Below are positions 16,469 through 24,610 of a stretch of DNA of 64,000 bases, piece by piece. This stretch comes from Streptomyces sp. ISL-43 (GTDB lineage: Bacteria > Actinomycetota > Actinomycetes > Streptomycetales > Streptomycetaceae): the NCBI RefSeq assembly GCF_018614195.1, contig NZ_JAGGOT010000031.1, positions 50,465 to 114,464 of the forward strand, given 5' to 3'. A program made the translations under genes and the position numbers. The notes under the pieces were generated by a model. It had not been told where the DNA came from. It ran no database searches and saw only the letters and a list, made by a program, of their open reading frames with translations. Numbering within the stretch: position 1 is the first letter of the stretch; each line of letters opens with the position of its first letter.

Positions 16469-17041
16469 ATGCCGGACCCGTTGCTCGACTGGCACGCCGA
16501 AGCGCTGCGGCTCTTCGGCGACCACGTGCGCGCCGTCGCGGACACCCAGTGGGACGCGCCGACGCCCTGCAGCGAATGGAGCGTGCGCGACCTGGTCAAC
16601 CACGTCACCGCCGAACAGCTCTGGATACCGCCCCTGGTCACCGACGGCCGCACCGTCGAGGACATCGGCAGCACCTTCTCCGGTGACGTCCTCGGCACGG
16701 ACCCCGTCGAGGCGTGGGACCGGGCCTCGGCCGCCGCGCGCGTCGCCTTCGAGATCCCCGGGGCGCTGGAGCGCACCGTCCGGCTTTCCTACGGGCCCGC
16801 GCTCGGGTCGGCGTACTGCTCGGAGCTGACGGCGGACTGCGTCGTCCACGCCTGGGACCTCGCGCGGGCCATAGGCGCCGACGACCGGTTGCCGGACGGT
16901 CTCGTCGAGTTCTCCATCAAGGAGGTCATGCCCTACGCCGACGGGCTGGCGGCGAGCGGCATGTACGCGGCGCCGCTGGAGGTGCCGGCCGGGGCGAACG
17001 CCCAGACCCGGCTGCTCGCGCTGCTGGGACGGGACGGCTGA
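16469..17041 (+). CDS. TIGR03086-type metal-binding (DinB/maleylpyruvate isomerase-like) protein
   Basis: 190 residues. The N-terminal four-helix bundle signature is plain: PTPCSEWSVRDLVNHVTAEQ with the first metal-ligand histidine, and LTADCVVHAWDLARAIGADD with the second and third. The C-terminal part, FSIKEVMPYADGLAASGMYA, fits TIGR03086. Such proteins are mycothiol-dependent transferases or unassigned metalloproteins. GAAGGA precedes the ATG at 16469. Single gene, followed by an AT-rich stretch. Confidence 0.85.
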   Translation: MPDPLLDWHAEALRLFGDHVRAVADTQWDAPTPCSEWSVRDLVNHVTAEQLWIPPLVTDGRTVEDIGSTFSGDVLGTDPVEAWDRASAAARVAFEIPGALERTVRLSYGPALGSAYCSELTADCVVHAWDLARAIGADDRLPDGLVEFSIKEVMPYADGLAASGMYAAPLEVPAGANAQTRLLALLGRDG

Positions 17042-17070
17042 CGCCGGCTGTCCGGCCGTCCGGCTCCGAC

Positions 17071-17100
17071 GGGCAATTATGCGCAAATAACCGTATAAAG
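17071..17100 (+). promoter_or_regulatory. AT-rich promoter-like segment
   Basis: This 30-bp stretch stands out by low GC; it contains TTATGCGCAAATAA and TATAAA (17094-17099), about 45 nt before the aminotransferase-like gene. TATAAA may be a -10 element; no good -35 is present at 17 bp. Confidence 0.35.
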
Positions 17101-17143
17101 GCATGGTCGGTGAGCGGGGGACGGCAGGAAGAGGTGGCGCGCG

Positions 17144-18433
17144 GTGTCGGGGATCCAGCGCACGACGGCCGAGGGCCGCGGTCCGGTCCGCTACGGCCCG
17201 CACGCTCCCCAGCCCGGCCTGCCCGTCCTGCCCGAGCTCACGGCCGTCCTCGCGGCGGCCGCCTGGCGTTCGGCGCCGGAGCCCCCGGGCGGAGGAGTGC
17301 CCGTACGGGCCGCCGCGGCCCGGCACTGGGGCCGGCGGGGGCTGGCGACCGACCCCGACCACGTGGCCGCCGGAGCCGGTGCGCCGGCACTGCTGCTCGC
17401 GCTGCTCGGCGCGTACGGCGGCGACGTCATGCTGCCCCGACCCTGTCCCGCCTGGTGGACCCCGCAGGTCCGGCTGCTGGGACGGCGGGCGTACCACGTG
17501 CCGACCCCGGCCGAGTGCGGCGGCGTACCCGACCCCTACGCCCTGCTGGAGACCGTGCGCCGGGTGCGTGCCGAGGGCGGTGACCCGCGGGTGCTGCTGC
17601 TGTCCGTGGCCGACGACCCGACGGCCACCGTGCCGCCGCCCGAGCTGCTGCGGGAGGCCTGCGAGGCCGCCGCGTCGGCCGGGCTGTTCGTCATCAGCGA
17701 CGAGACCTGGCGGGACACCGTCCACCGCCCCGCGCGCCGCGGCGCGGACGTGGGCGCGGGCCGGGGTGTCGGCGGGGCTGCCGAACGGGCGCACGGCACC
17801 CTCGTCCTCAGCCCCGCCGAGATGCTGCCCGACGAGACCGCCGTCCTCCTCGACCTGTCCGGAGCGCTGCTGCCCGCCGGCTGGCCCGCCGCCGTCGTCC
17901 GCTTCCCCGGCACCCCGCACGGCACCTGGCTGCGGGCCCGCACCCTCGACGTGCTCACGGCGACCGGCGGATTCGTCGCGGGACCCGTCGCCGGGGCCGC
18001 CGCACACGCCCTCGACGAGCCCGCCGCCGTCGCCGGACGCGCCGCCTCGGCCGCCACCCTGCACGGCACGGTGGCGGCCGCCGCGCACCGGGAGCTGCTG
18101 GCCGTCGGGGCGCTGGCCCGGCCCCCGCAGGCCGGCCGGCACCTCTACGCCGACCTGACGCCCCTGCGGGCGGGGCTCGCCCGGCAGGGCGTCGGCGACG
18201 CGATGGAACTGGAGGACTGGCTGGGCGGCCGGCTCGGCGCGCCGACGCCCGGCGGGCAGCGGTTCGCGGACGAACCGGTGGCCCTGCGGGTCCGGCTGTC
18301 CACCGGGCCGCTGCTCGGCGCCACCCCGGAGGAGCGGCTCGCCGCGCTCACCGCGGCCGACCCCCTCGAACTGCCCCACGTACGGGGCTCGCTGGAACGG
18401 CTCCGGTCGGTCCTGGCCGGGCTGTCCGACTGA
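17144..18433 (+). CDS. Aminotransferase-fold protein lacking all lysines
   Basis: 429 residues resembling fold-type I PLP aminotransferases: an N-terminal LATDPDHVAAGAGAPALLLA (like the 'TSGAQ' region), LPRPCPAWWTP, then LFVISDETWRDT with Asp186 in the position that binds the PLP pyridine nitrogen. The next landmark should be S-x-S-K with the Schiff-base lysine; here it reads DLSGALLPAGW (237-247). I find no lysine anywhere in the translation, so no PLP aldimine can form. Probably a non-enzymatic or re-purposed homologue. GTG start at 17144; the next gene follows after 35 nt. Confidence 0.75.
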   Translation: MSGIQRTTAEGRGPVRYGPHAPQPGLPVLPELTAVLAAAAWRSAPEPPGGGVPVRAAAARHWGRRGLATDPDHVAAGAGAPALLLALLGAYGGDVMLPRPCPAWWTPQVRLLGRRAYHVPTPAECGGVPDPYALLETVRRVRAEGGDPRVLLLSVADDPTATVPPPELLREACEAAASAGLFVISDETWRDTVHRPARRGADVGAGRGVGGAAERAHGTLVLSPAEMLPDETAVLLDLSGALLPAGWPAAVVRFPGTPHGTWLRARTLDVLTATGGFVAGPVAGAAAHALDEPAAVAGRAASAATLHGTVAAAAHRELLAVGALARPPQAGRHLYADLTPLRAGLARQGVGDAMELEDWLGGRLGAPTPGGQRFADEPVALRVRLSTGPLLGATPEERLAALTAADPLELPHVRGSLERLRSVLAGLSD

Positions 18434-18468
18434 AACCCCGACTCCCGCCGGTGAACGGAGACTTCTCG

Positions 18469-19620
18469 ATGAGGGATCAGGCGGACGCACCCGCGGACTC
18501 CGGCGCGCAGGCCCCTGAGGACTCCCGCGCGGCAGGTCCCGTCGCCGAGCGCGCCGCCGTCGGCGCCCGTGCGGCCGGCGCCGTCCGCCACGCACCGGTC
18601 CGCCACGCATCGGTCCGTCACGCACCGGTCCGGCCGGCGCCACCCCTGCCGGTGGTGCGCCCGCTGGGCGAACACCGGGTGTGGCCACGCTCGTTCGCGG
18701 ACCGGCTGACCACACCTCTGCCGGGACTGCGCGCGTTCGCCCGGCTCGCCCGCGAGGGCGCCTTCCGGCCCGGCCCCGAGGGGCTGCGCGGCATCCCGGA
18801 CCTTCCGTACGAGCCCGCTCCGCTGCCCGTCGTCACCGCCGGGACGGTGTCCGTCACCTGGGCCGGGCACGCCAGCTGGATCCTGTGGATCGGCGGCCTG
18901 ACCGTACTCACCGACCCCGTCTGGTCGCGGCGGATCCTCGGTACCCCGGCGCGGATGACCCCCGTCGGGGTCCGGTGGGAGGAACTGCCGCCGGTCGACG
19001 CGGTGGTGATCAGCCACAACCACTACGACCACCTCGACGCGCCGACGCTGAAACGGCTGCCCCGCCACACCGCCCTCTTCGTCCCGGCCGGCCTCGCCCG
19101 CTGGTGCCGACGCCGGGGATTCACCCGTGTCACCGAGCTCGACTGGTGGGAATCGGCCGAACTGCGCGGCGTGCGGTTCGAGTTCGTACCGGCGCACCAC
19201 TGGTCGAAGCGGTCCCTGATCGACACGTGCCGCACGCTGTGGGGCGGCTGGATCCTCACCGACCCGCTGGCCGGGACGCCGAGGAAGGTCTACTTCGCGG
19301 GCGACACCGGTTACGGGCACTGGTTCGGCGAGATCGGCCGCAGGCACCCCGGGATCGACCTCGCGCTGCTCCCCGTCGGGGCGTACGCCCCGCGGTGGTG
19401 GCTGCGCGATGTCCACGCCGACCCGGAGGAGGCGGTACGGGCCTGCGTCGACCTGGGGGCCCGGAGGATGGCGCCCATGCACTGGGCGACCTTCGCCCTG
19501 TCCGCGGAGCCGGTGATGGAGCCCCTGCACCGGGTGCGGGCGGCCTGGACCCGCGCGGGCCTGCCCCGCGAGTCCCTCTGGGACCTCCCGATCGGCGCTT
19601 CCCGCGCGCTCCCTTCTTGA
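18469..19620 (+). CDS. MBL-fold hydrolase, UlaG/NAPE-PLD-like
   Basis: 383 residues. The metallo-beta-lactamase core begins near residue 125: VTWAGHASWILWIGGLTVLTD, then HNHYDHLD (His183, His185, Asp187, His188), PAHHWSKRS, YFAGDTGYG and APMHWATF, all typical of NAPE-PLD/UlaG-like zinc phosphodiesterases or lactonases. The first 60 residues are a low-complexity Ala/Val/Arg/His-rich leader with tandem VRHAP repeats. GGAGA precedes the ATG at 18469 by 7 nt; a GTG at 18451 is less likely. Possible short operon with the upstream gene. Confidence 0.85.
   Translation: MRDQADAPADSGAQAPEDSRAAGPVAERAAVGARAAGAVRHAPVRHASVRHAPVRPAPPLPVVRPLGEHRVWPRSFADRLTTPLPGLRAFARLAREGAFRPGPEGLRGIPDLPYEPAPLPVVTAGTVSVTWAGHASWILWIGGLTVLTDPVWSRRILGTPARMTPVGVRWEELPPVDAVVISHNHYDHLDAPTLKRLPRHTALFVPAGLARWCRRRGFTRVTELDWWESAELRGVRFEFVPAHHWSKRSLIDTCRTLWGGWILTDPLAGTPRKVYFAGDTGYGHWFGEIGRRHPGIDLALLPVGAYAPRWWLRDVHADPEEAVRACVDLGARRMAPMHWATFALSAEPVMEPLHRVRAAWTRAGLPRESLWDLPIGASRALPS
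18586..18640. repeat. 15-bp coding tandem repeat
   Basis: Repeats of the type GTCCGCCACGCACCG (about 3.5 copies with single-base changes) encode VRHAP/VRHAS/VRHAP/VRPAP in the leader of the MBL protein. Length-variable low-complexity sequence is likely here. Confidence 0.8.
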
Positions 19621-19678
19621 CGCCCCGGGCTGCGGGGCGGGCGGGCCCGTCCGGGGTCGGGTTGGACGACCGGCCAGG

Positions 19679-20314
19679 TCATGCGCGGAGGCGGCGCCAC
19701 AAGGTCGGGGCCGTGCTGATGGCGAGGGTGAGGGCCACCGCCAGGGCCACGCCCTTCCAAGGCTCCGAGAACAGGGAGCCGCCCAGGATGCCGATCAGGC
19801 CGTAGGTCGCCGCCCAGGCCAGGCAGGCGGGGGCGTCGCCGCGTGCGAAGCGGCGGAGCGGTAGCTCCGCGAGGAGGCAGGCCAGCATCACCGGGATCCG
19901 CCCCGCCGGGACCAGGCGGGAGACCACCAGGACCAGTACGCCGTGCTCGTCCAGCTTCCGCTGGGCCTGGGTGAGGCGTTCGGGGGTCGCCCGGCGGCGC
20001 AAAGCCTCCAGCCGGCGCGAGCCGTTGCGCGAGCGGACCCCGCGCCCGCCCAGCCAGTACAGCGCCAGGTCCCCGGCGAACGCGGCCAGGGCGGCGACGA
20101 GGAAGACCAGCGAGAGGGTCAGGGACGGAGTGCCCTGGTGGAGCGCCACGACCGCCGCCGTGCTCACCAGCGCGCCCGTCGGAATGACCGGCACCAGCGC
20201 CCCGAGCGCGACCAGGACGAACAACGCCGGGTAGCCGACGGCCTGTTGTGTCGTCTCGGGCGGGACCTGTCCGGCCGTCGCCGCGAGGCAGTGCAGGGGC
20301 GAGGGGGTCGTCAC
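19679..20314 (-). CDS. DedA family membrane protein (VTT domain)
   Basis: 211 residues with four to five hydrophobic segments: ALFVLVALGALVPVIPTGAL, LSLVFLVAALAAFAGDLALYW, and near the C-terminus LAWAATYGLIGILGG and GVALAVALTLAIS. The DedA/VTT hallmarks are the conserved GD followed by Y-x-L-G-(R) (AGDLALYWLGGRG) and RLVPAGRIPVMLACL. Members act in undecaprenyl-phosphate or phospholipid flipping. The GTG at 20314 overlaps the stop of the upstream MBL gene (GTGA), so both are translated together. Confidence 0.87.
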   Translation of the reverse strand: MTTPSPLHCLAATAGQVPPETTQQAVGYPALFVLVALGALVPVIPTGALVSTAAVVALHQGTPSLTLSLVFLVAALAAFAGDLALYWLGGRGVRSRNGSRRLEALRRRATPERLTQAQRKLDEHGVLVLVVSRLVPAGRIPVMLACLLAELPLRRFARGDAPACLAWAATYGLIGILGGSLFSEPWKGVALAVALTLAISTAPTLWRRLRA

Positions 20315-21099
20315 GGCAACCGCACCCGCTCGCCGTGCGCGGGCACCCGTACCGTCACCTTCGGCGCCTCCCGCAGCGCACACCGAACGAACTCCTCGCC
20401 CGGCGCGTGGAATTCGTGCGGCCGCACCGCGTCCATCCCGATCGGCCAGTACGTCCCCCAGTGCACCGGAACCGCCGCCGCCGGCGCCAGCATGGCCAGA
20501 GCCCGCGCCGCGCGCGCCGCGTCGAGGTGGCCCGGACCCAGGTACGGCCCCCAGCCGCCCACCGGCAGCAGGGCCACGTCCACCGGCCCGACCTCGCGGG
20601 CCATCGAGTCGAACAGCCCGGTGTCCCCGGCGAAGTAGGTCCGGGCCGAGCCCTCGATCACGTAACCGAGCGCCGGCGCGATCTGCGGGCCGATCGGCAG
20701 CCGCCGCCCGTCGTGCCGCGCGCTGACCGCCCGTACCCGTACGCCGCCCGCACCGCCGCCGGCACCGCCCACCGCCACCGCATCGCCCGGCACCATCTCC
20801 GAGACCGCCAGCCCCCGCAGCCGTGCGACCCGGGCCAGCCCCGGGACCGCCCGCCGTGCCCCACGGGGCACCAGCAGCCGGGTCCCGGGCGACAGCCGCG
20901 CCAGCGACGGCAGATGCAGGTGGTCGGAGTGCAGGTGCGAGACGAGCACGGCGTCCGCGACCGCCGCCTCCGGCGGGGGCACCGCTCCCCGGCGGCGCCG
21001 CAGGTGCGCGAGCCGCCGCGCGAACAGCGGGTCCGTCAGCAGCCGGACACCGGAGTCCTCGACGGTGCACGTGGCATGGCCCCACCAGGTGATCTCCAC
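20311..21099 (-). CDS. MBL-fold hydrolase (UlaG-like)
   Basis: 262 residues. Metal ligands: HLHSDHLH near residue 55, SARHDGR, YFAGDTGLFDSM, and VPVHWGTYWPIGMD. The N-terminus MEITWWGHATCTVEDSGVR is a standard UlaG/YtnP-like opening. A Gly/Ala/Val-rich insert near 110-122 is specific to this protein. It may hydrolyse a lactone or phosphodiester; it is related in fold to the MBL gene at 18469 but not closely similar. The 3' end is coupled (GTGA) with the DedA gene, suggesting a lipid- or membrane-linked function. Confidence 0.86.
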   Translation of the reverse strand: MEITWWGHATCTVEDSGVRLLTDPLFARRLAHLRRRRGAVPPPEAAVADAVLVSHLHSDHLHLPSLARLSPGTRLLVPRGARRAVPGLARVARLRGLAVSEMVPGDAVAVGGAGGGAGGVRVRAVSARHDGRRLPIGPQIAPALGYVIEGSARTYFAGDTGLFDSMAREVGPVDVALLPVGGWGPYLGPGHLDAARAARALAMLAPAAAVPVHWGTYWPIGMDAVRPHEFHAPGEEFVRCALREAPKVTVRVPAHGERVRLP

Positions 21100-21224
21100 C
21101 GGTACCAGGTCTCCCTCCCTCGTCCCGCTCCCGTCGAGCCTAAAGGCTGCCCGCTGGATCCGCCCGGAACCGGCCCTCCACGCCCCCTCCTCCCCGCCGG
21201 CGTATCGGAGTAGGGTCGGGCGGC

Positions 21225-21629
21225 ATGGATGAGCTCCGCGTGGCCGCGATCGCCAGCCTGGCCCCGCTAGAGGATCTGGACGCCGATCCCTTCGCCGTCG
21301 ACACCCGGAGCCAGCACGCCATGTGCGCCCGCTGGGCCGCCGGCCGGGGCTACGTGGTGACCCGGCAACTCCTCGTCTACGGGCTGCGCGCCGACCACTG
21401 CGGACTGTGGAACGACGTCGACGCCGGCCGCGTCGACCTGTTCGTCACCGCCAACCACCGGGTGCTGGCCCGCGCGCTGCGCTCCGTGGAGGAGTTCACC
21501 GCCGAGTGCGAGCGGCGCGGGGTACGGCTGGAAACCGCCGGTCTCGACGAGCCGAGGTACACCTCCGCGATGAAGGCCGAGGTACACCGCCGGCTCTCCA
21601 TGCCGACCGCCGGCTACGACGGCACCTAG
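21225..21629 (+). CDS. Small protein resembling a degenerate serine-recombinase N-domain
   Basis: 134 residues. The order RSQHAMCARWAAGRGYVV, a short strand, VDAGRVDLFVTANHRVLAR, then VEEFTAECERRGVRLETAG follows the resolvase catalytic domain (the 'RQ..C..YA...G', 'l..G.vD.vvv...dRl.R' and 'L...GV.l' blocks). A serine (AAIAS) is at the expected place, but the invariant Arg of the Y-x-R-V-S motif is replaced and the DNA-binding domain is absent. Recombination is therefore unlikely. It is probably a stand-alone protein family of unknown function. ATG at 21225. Confidence 0.55.
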   Translation: MDELRVAAIASLAPLEDLDADPFAVDTRSQHAMCARWAAGRGYVVTRQLLVYGLRADHCGLWNDVDAGRVDLFVTANHRVLARALRSVEEFTAECERRGVRLETAGLDEPRYTSAMKAEVHRRLSMPTAGYDGT

Positions 21630-21721
21630 GCCTGGGCCGAGCGGACCCGGACCGCCGCCTCCCGTACGCACATCCGCCACCTGTGTCATCCGCCCGGGCG
21701 GGCCCCGTTGTGCGAGCCTGG

Positions 21722-23872
21722 ATGGGTGGGACGGGGGCCCGGCGGCGCGGTGCGGGCCACGGCGGTGAGGCGGGTGCGGGTGTGTCGCGAGGCCGGTGGC
21801 GGAGTGCGGGCAGCGCCCTGGTGCGGGTGGTCATCGTATGGGCGGTGTCCACCCTCACCATGCTCGCCCTGGCCGGCATCCTCCCCGACTTCCGGCTCCA
21901 GGCCGACGCCAGCGGCGACCGCGACAGCATCACGCAGATCGGGCTGACGGCCGCCATCGGCGCCGGGGCGTTCGGTCTGCTGAGCGCCCTCGTCTGGCCG
22001 GTTCTCGTACGCGCCCTGCTGCTCGTGCCGGCCCTGGTGCTCGGCCTGCTGGTCTTCTTCCTCAACGGCTCCTTGCTGCTCATAGCCCTCAGCCTGATCC
22101 CGGCCGGGCGCGGCGCGGCGGCCCCCGAGACGGCGGTGGTCGTCGCCGCGGTGATGTCCGCCGTCGCCTCCGCGACCTCCACCTCGCTGGCCGTACGCGA
22201 CGACGAGGCCTACCGGCGGCGCCTGTACCGGCTGGCCGACCGGCGCCGGCGCAGGCAGCGCCGCGAGGGACGGCCCGGCGCCGGGGAGGCCGCGCCCGGC
22301 CTGGTCTTCCTCCAGCTCGACGGGGTCGGCTACGAGGTGCTGCGCCACGCGTCGGGCAGCGGACTGATGCCGACGGTGGCCGACTGGCTCGACCGCACCC
22401 ACCGCCTCACCTCCTGGCGGACCGACTGGTCCAGCCAGACCGGCGCCAGCCAGCTCGGCATCCTGCACGGCTCCAACTTCGACGTCCCGGCCTTCCGCTG
22501 GTACGAGAAGGACACCGGCGACGTGGTGGTCTGCAACCGGCCCACCAGCGCCGCCGAGCTCCAGCGGCGCGCGATCGAGCGCACCGGGGACGGCGGCCTG
22601 CTCACCCTCGACGGCGCCAGCCGCGGGAACCTCTTCAGCGGCGGCGCGGACCAACTGGCCCTCGTCCTGTCCGTATCCGCGCGGCGGGGCCGGGACAACC
22701 GTTCCCGCGCGGGCTACTTCGCCTACTTCTCCGACCCGGCGAACGCCGTGCGCACCGCTCTCTCCTTCGTCGCCGAGGTGGTCCGCGAGATCACCCAGTC
22801 GGTACGCGGCCGCCTGCGCGGGGACCGGCCGCGCATCGCGCGCGGCGGGCTCTACCCGCTGATCCGGGCCTTCGCGACCGTGGTGGAGCGGGACGTGGTC
22901 GTCGCCGCGGTGATCGGCGACATGCTGGCCGGGCGCGCCGCGGTCTACGCCGACCTCGTCGCCTACGACGAGGTCGCCCACCACTCGGGCCCGCGCGCCC
23001 GGGACACCGACCAGGTGCTCGCCCGGCTCGACCGCAGCCTCGCCCTCATCGCGCGGGTCGCCGAGCACGCCCCGCGGGAGTACCGGATCGTGCTGCTCTC
23101 GGACCACGGCCAGAGCCCGGGGGAGACCTTCCTCGGCTGCTACGGCCTCACCTTGAAGGACCTGGTGCGGGCCGGCTGCGGGCTGCCGGTGTCCCGGCGG
23201 GCCGGCCGTACGCACAGCGGGGCGGAGGCGCGCGCCGCCGTACTGGCCGCCCTGCACCGGCCGGTCGAGGAGGCGGCCGAGGAGGCGCACCCCGGGCCCG
23301 GCCCGGACCCGGTGGTGCTCGCGTCGGGCAACCTCGGGCTGATCTCCTTCCCGGACCTGCCCGGCCGGGCTTCGCGGGAGCGGATCGACCGCGCGCACCC
23401 GGCGCTGCTGGCGACCCTGGCGAACCATCCCGGTATCGGGTTCCTGCTGGTCGACGGCGTGGTGCTGGGGCCGGACGGAGCCGAGGCGCGGCTGGACGAG
23501 CCCGGCGCGGCGGAGGAGCTGCTGGCGCGCTTCGGGCCGGGCGCGGCGCAGGCGGTCCGGCGGACCGACACCTTCCCGCACGTGGCCGACGTGATGGTGA
23601 ACTCGGCGTACGACCCGGTGACGGGCACGGTGCACGCCTTCGAGGAGCAGATCGGCTCGCACGGCGGGCTGGGCGGGGAACAGGGGCACCCGTTCCTGAT
23701 GTGGCCGGCGGAGCTGTCCGAGCCGGGGCCCCGGCCGGGCGGGGAACTGGTGGGCGCGGAGGCGGTGCACGAGGTCCTGCGCCACTGGCTCCGCGAGGCG
23801 GACGGCCCCCAGGTGCCGCTGCCTCCGGCGGTGCCGGCGGCCAAGGCCGCGGAGCCGCCCCCGGCGCCGTAG
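21722..23872 (+). CDS. Holin-like membrane domain fused to alkaline-phosphatase-fold phosphodiesterase
   Basis: 716 residues. The N-terminal 170 residues hold about four membrane segments (VVIVWAVSTLTMLALAGIL; a long hydrophobic stretch between residues 80 and 140; VVVAAVMSAVASATSTSLAV), similar to the phage-holin superfamily IV region. The rest is an alkaline-phosphatase-superfamily domain: LVFLQLDGVGYEVL (metal Asp), TDWSSQTGASQLGILHGSN (nucleophile region), AYDEVAHHSGP, and LLSDHGQSPGE. Homologues are widespread in actinomycetes; the enzyme part should face one side of the membrane and cleave a phospho-diester. The start is uncertain: ATG 21722 or GTG 21782. Confidence 0.8.
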   Translation: MGGTGARRRGAGHGGEAGAGVSRGRWRSAGSALVRVVIVWAVSTLTMLALAGILPDFRLQADASGDRDSITQIGLTAAIGAGAFGLLSALVWPVLVRALLLVPALVLGLLVFFLNGSLLLIALSLIPAGRGAAAPETAVVVAAVMSAVASATSTSLAVRDDEAYRRRLYRLADRRRRRQRREGRPGAGEAAPGLVFLQLDGVGYEVLRHASGSGLMPTVADWLDRTHRLTSWRTDWSSQTGASQLGILHGSNFDVPAFRWYEKDTGDVVVCNRPTSAAELQRRAIERTGDGGLLTLDGASRGNLFSGGADQLALVLSVSARRGRDNRSRAGYFAYFSDPANAVRTALSFVAEVVREITQSVRGRLRGDRPRIARGGLYPLIRAFATVVERDVVVAAVIGDMLAGRAAVYADLVAYDEVAHHSGPRARDTDQVLARLDRSLALIARVAEHAPREYRIVLLSDHGQSPGETFLGCYGLTLKDLVRAGCGLPVSRRAGRTHSGAEARAAVLAALHRPVEEAAEEAHPGPGPDPVVLASGNLGLISFPDLPGRASRERIDRAHPALLATLANHPGIGFLLVDGVVLGPDGAEARLDEPGAAEELLARFGPGAAQAVRRTDTFPHVADVMVNSAYDPVTGTVHAFEEQIGSHGGLGGEQGHPFLMWPAELSEPGPRPGGELVGAEAVHEVLRHWLREADGPQVPLPPAVPAAKAAEPPPAP

Positions 23873-23980
23873 CCGACGCCCGCGCCGCCCGCGGGGTCCG
23901 GTGACGAAGTGACGCGCGGGTGCGGGCCCGGCGGCGTAATTTGGAAGGAGAGGACAGCCAGGGGGGCTCTAAGGGGTGCC

Positions 23981-24430
23981 ATGTCCGCGATCAGCAACAG
24001 CATCGACATCGACCGTCGGCCCGAGGACGTCTACGCCTACATCACGGACCCCACGCACCTGCCGGAGTGGCAGGACAGCGCCGTATCCGCCGTTCCCATG
24101 GGTGACCTCCCCGTCCACGTCGGTTCGAAGGTGGTCGTCACCCGGCAGATCGGCAAGCGGAGGATGCCCACGACCATGGAGTTCATGGAACTCGACCCGC
24201 CGAGGAGCTGGCACATCCACGGCGTCGACGGGCCGGTCCGGCCGGACGTGCGGGGCCGGATCGAACCCCTCGACGGCGGGACCCGCTCACGCGTCACCAT
24301 TGCCGTCGACTTCGAGGGCCACGGCATGGGCAGGGCGCTGGTCCCCCTCGCGGTCAAGCCCATGGTCCGCAAGGAGATGCCCCGGAGCGAGGAGAAGCTG
24401 AAGCACCTGCTGGAGCACTCCGCGGCCTGA
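23981..24430 (+). CDS. SRPBCC family protein
   Basis: 149 residues with the START/SRPBCC layout: IDIDRRPEDVYAYITDPTHL, PEWQDS, a sheet GSKVVVTRQIGKRRMPTTME, PPRSWHIHGVDGPVRPD, and a C-terminal helix EEKLKHLLEHS. It is a cytoplasmic ligand-binding or cyclase-type protein; no catalytic residue can be named. The ATG at 23981 is preceded by AAGGGG. Only distantly related to the SRPBCC gene at 3382. Convergent with hrdB. Confidence 0.82.
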   Translation: MSAISNSIDIDRRPEDVYAYITDPTHLPEWQDSAVSAVPMGDLPVHVGSKVVVTRQIGKRRMPTTMEFMELDPPRSWHIHGVDGPVRPDVRGRIEPLDGGTRSRVTIAVDFEGHGMGRALVPLAVKPMVRKEMPRSEEKLKHLLEHSAA

Positions 24431-24456
24431 ACCCGGCCTGAACCCGGCCTCACCGC
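24424..24456. repeat. 11-bp tandem repeat after SRPBCC gene
   Basis: GGCCTGAACCC occurs twice in tandem, followed by a partial third copy, starting over the stop codon (the TGA is inside the first unit). It is one of several short tandem repeats that sit at gene ends in this window. Confidence 0.75.
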
Positions 24457-24610
24457 GGTCGTCCGGGGCCCCCGGCGCCGGTGATCACGCACGGGTGGAC
24501 CGACACCCTGCGGATCCGGCGCGAGCACGCCTTCCTGGTTCCGCAGGGTGCCTCCCTGCCGTCACGCCACGGGGGCCCGTCTTCCGACCGGCCCGAGGGC
24601 GCGGGCCCTG

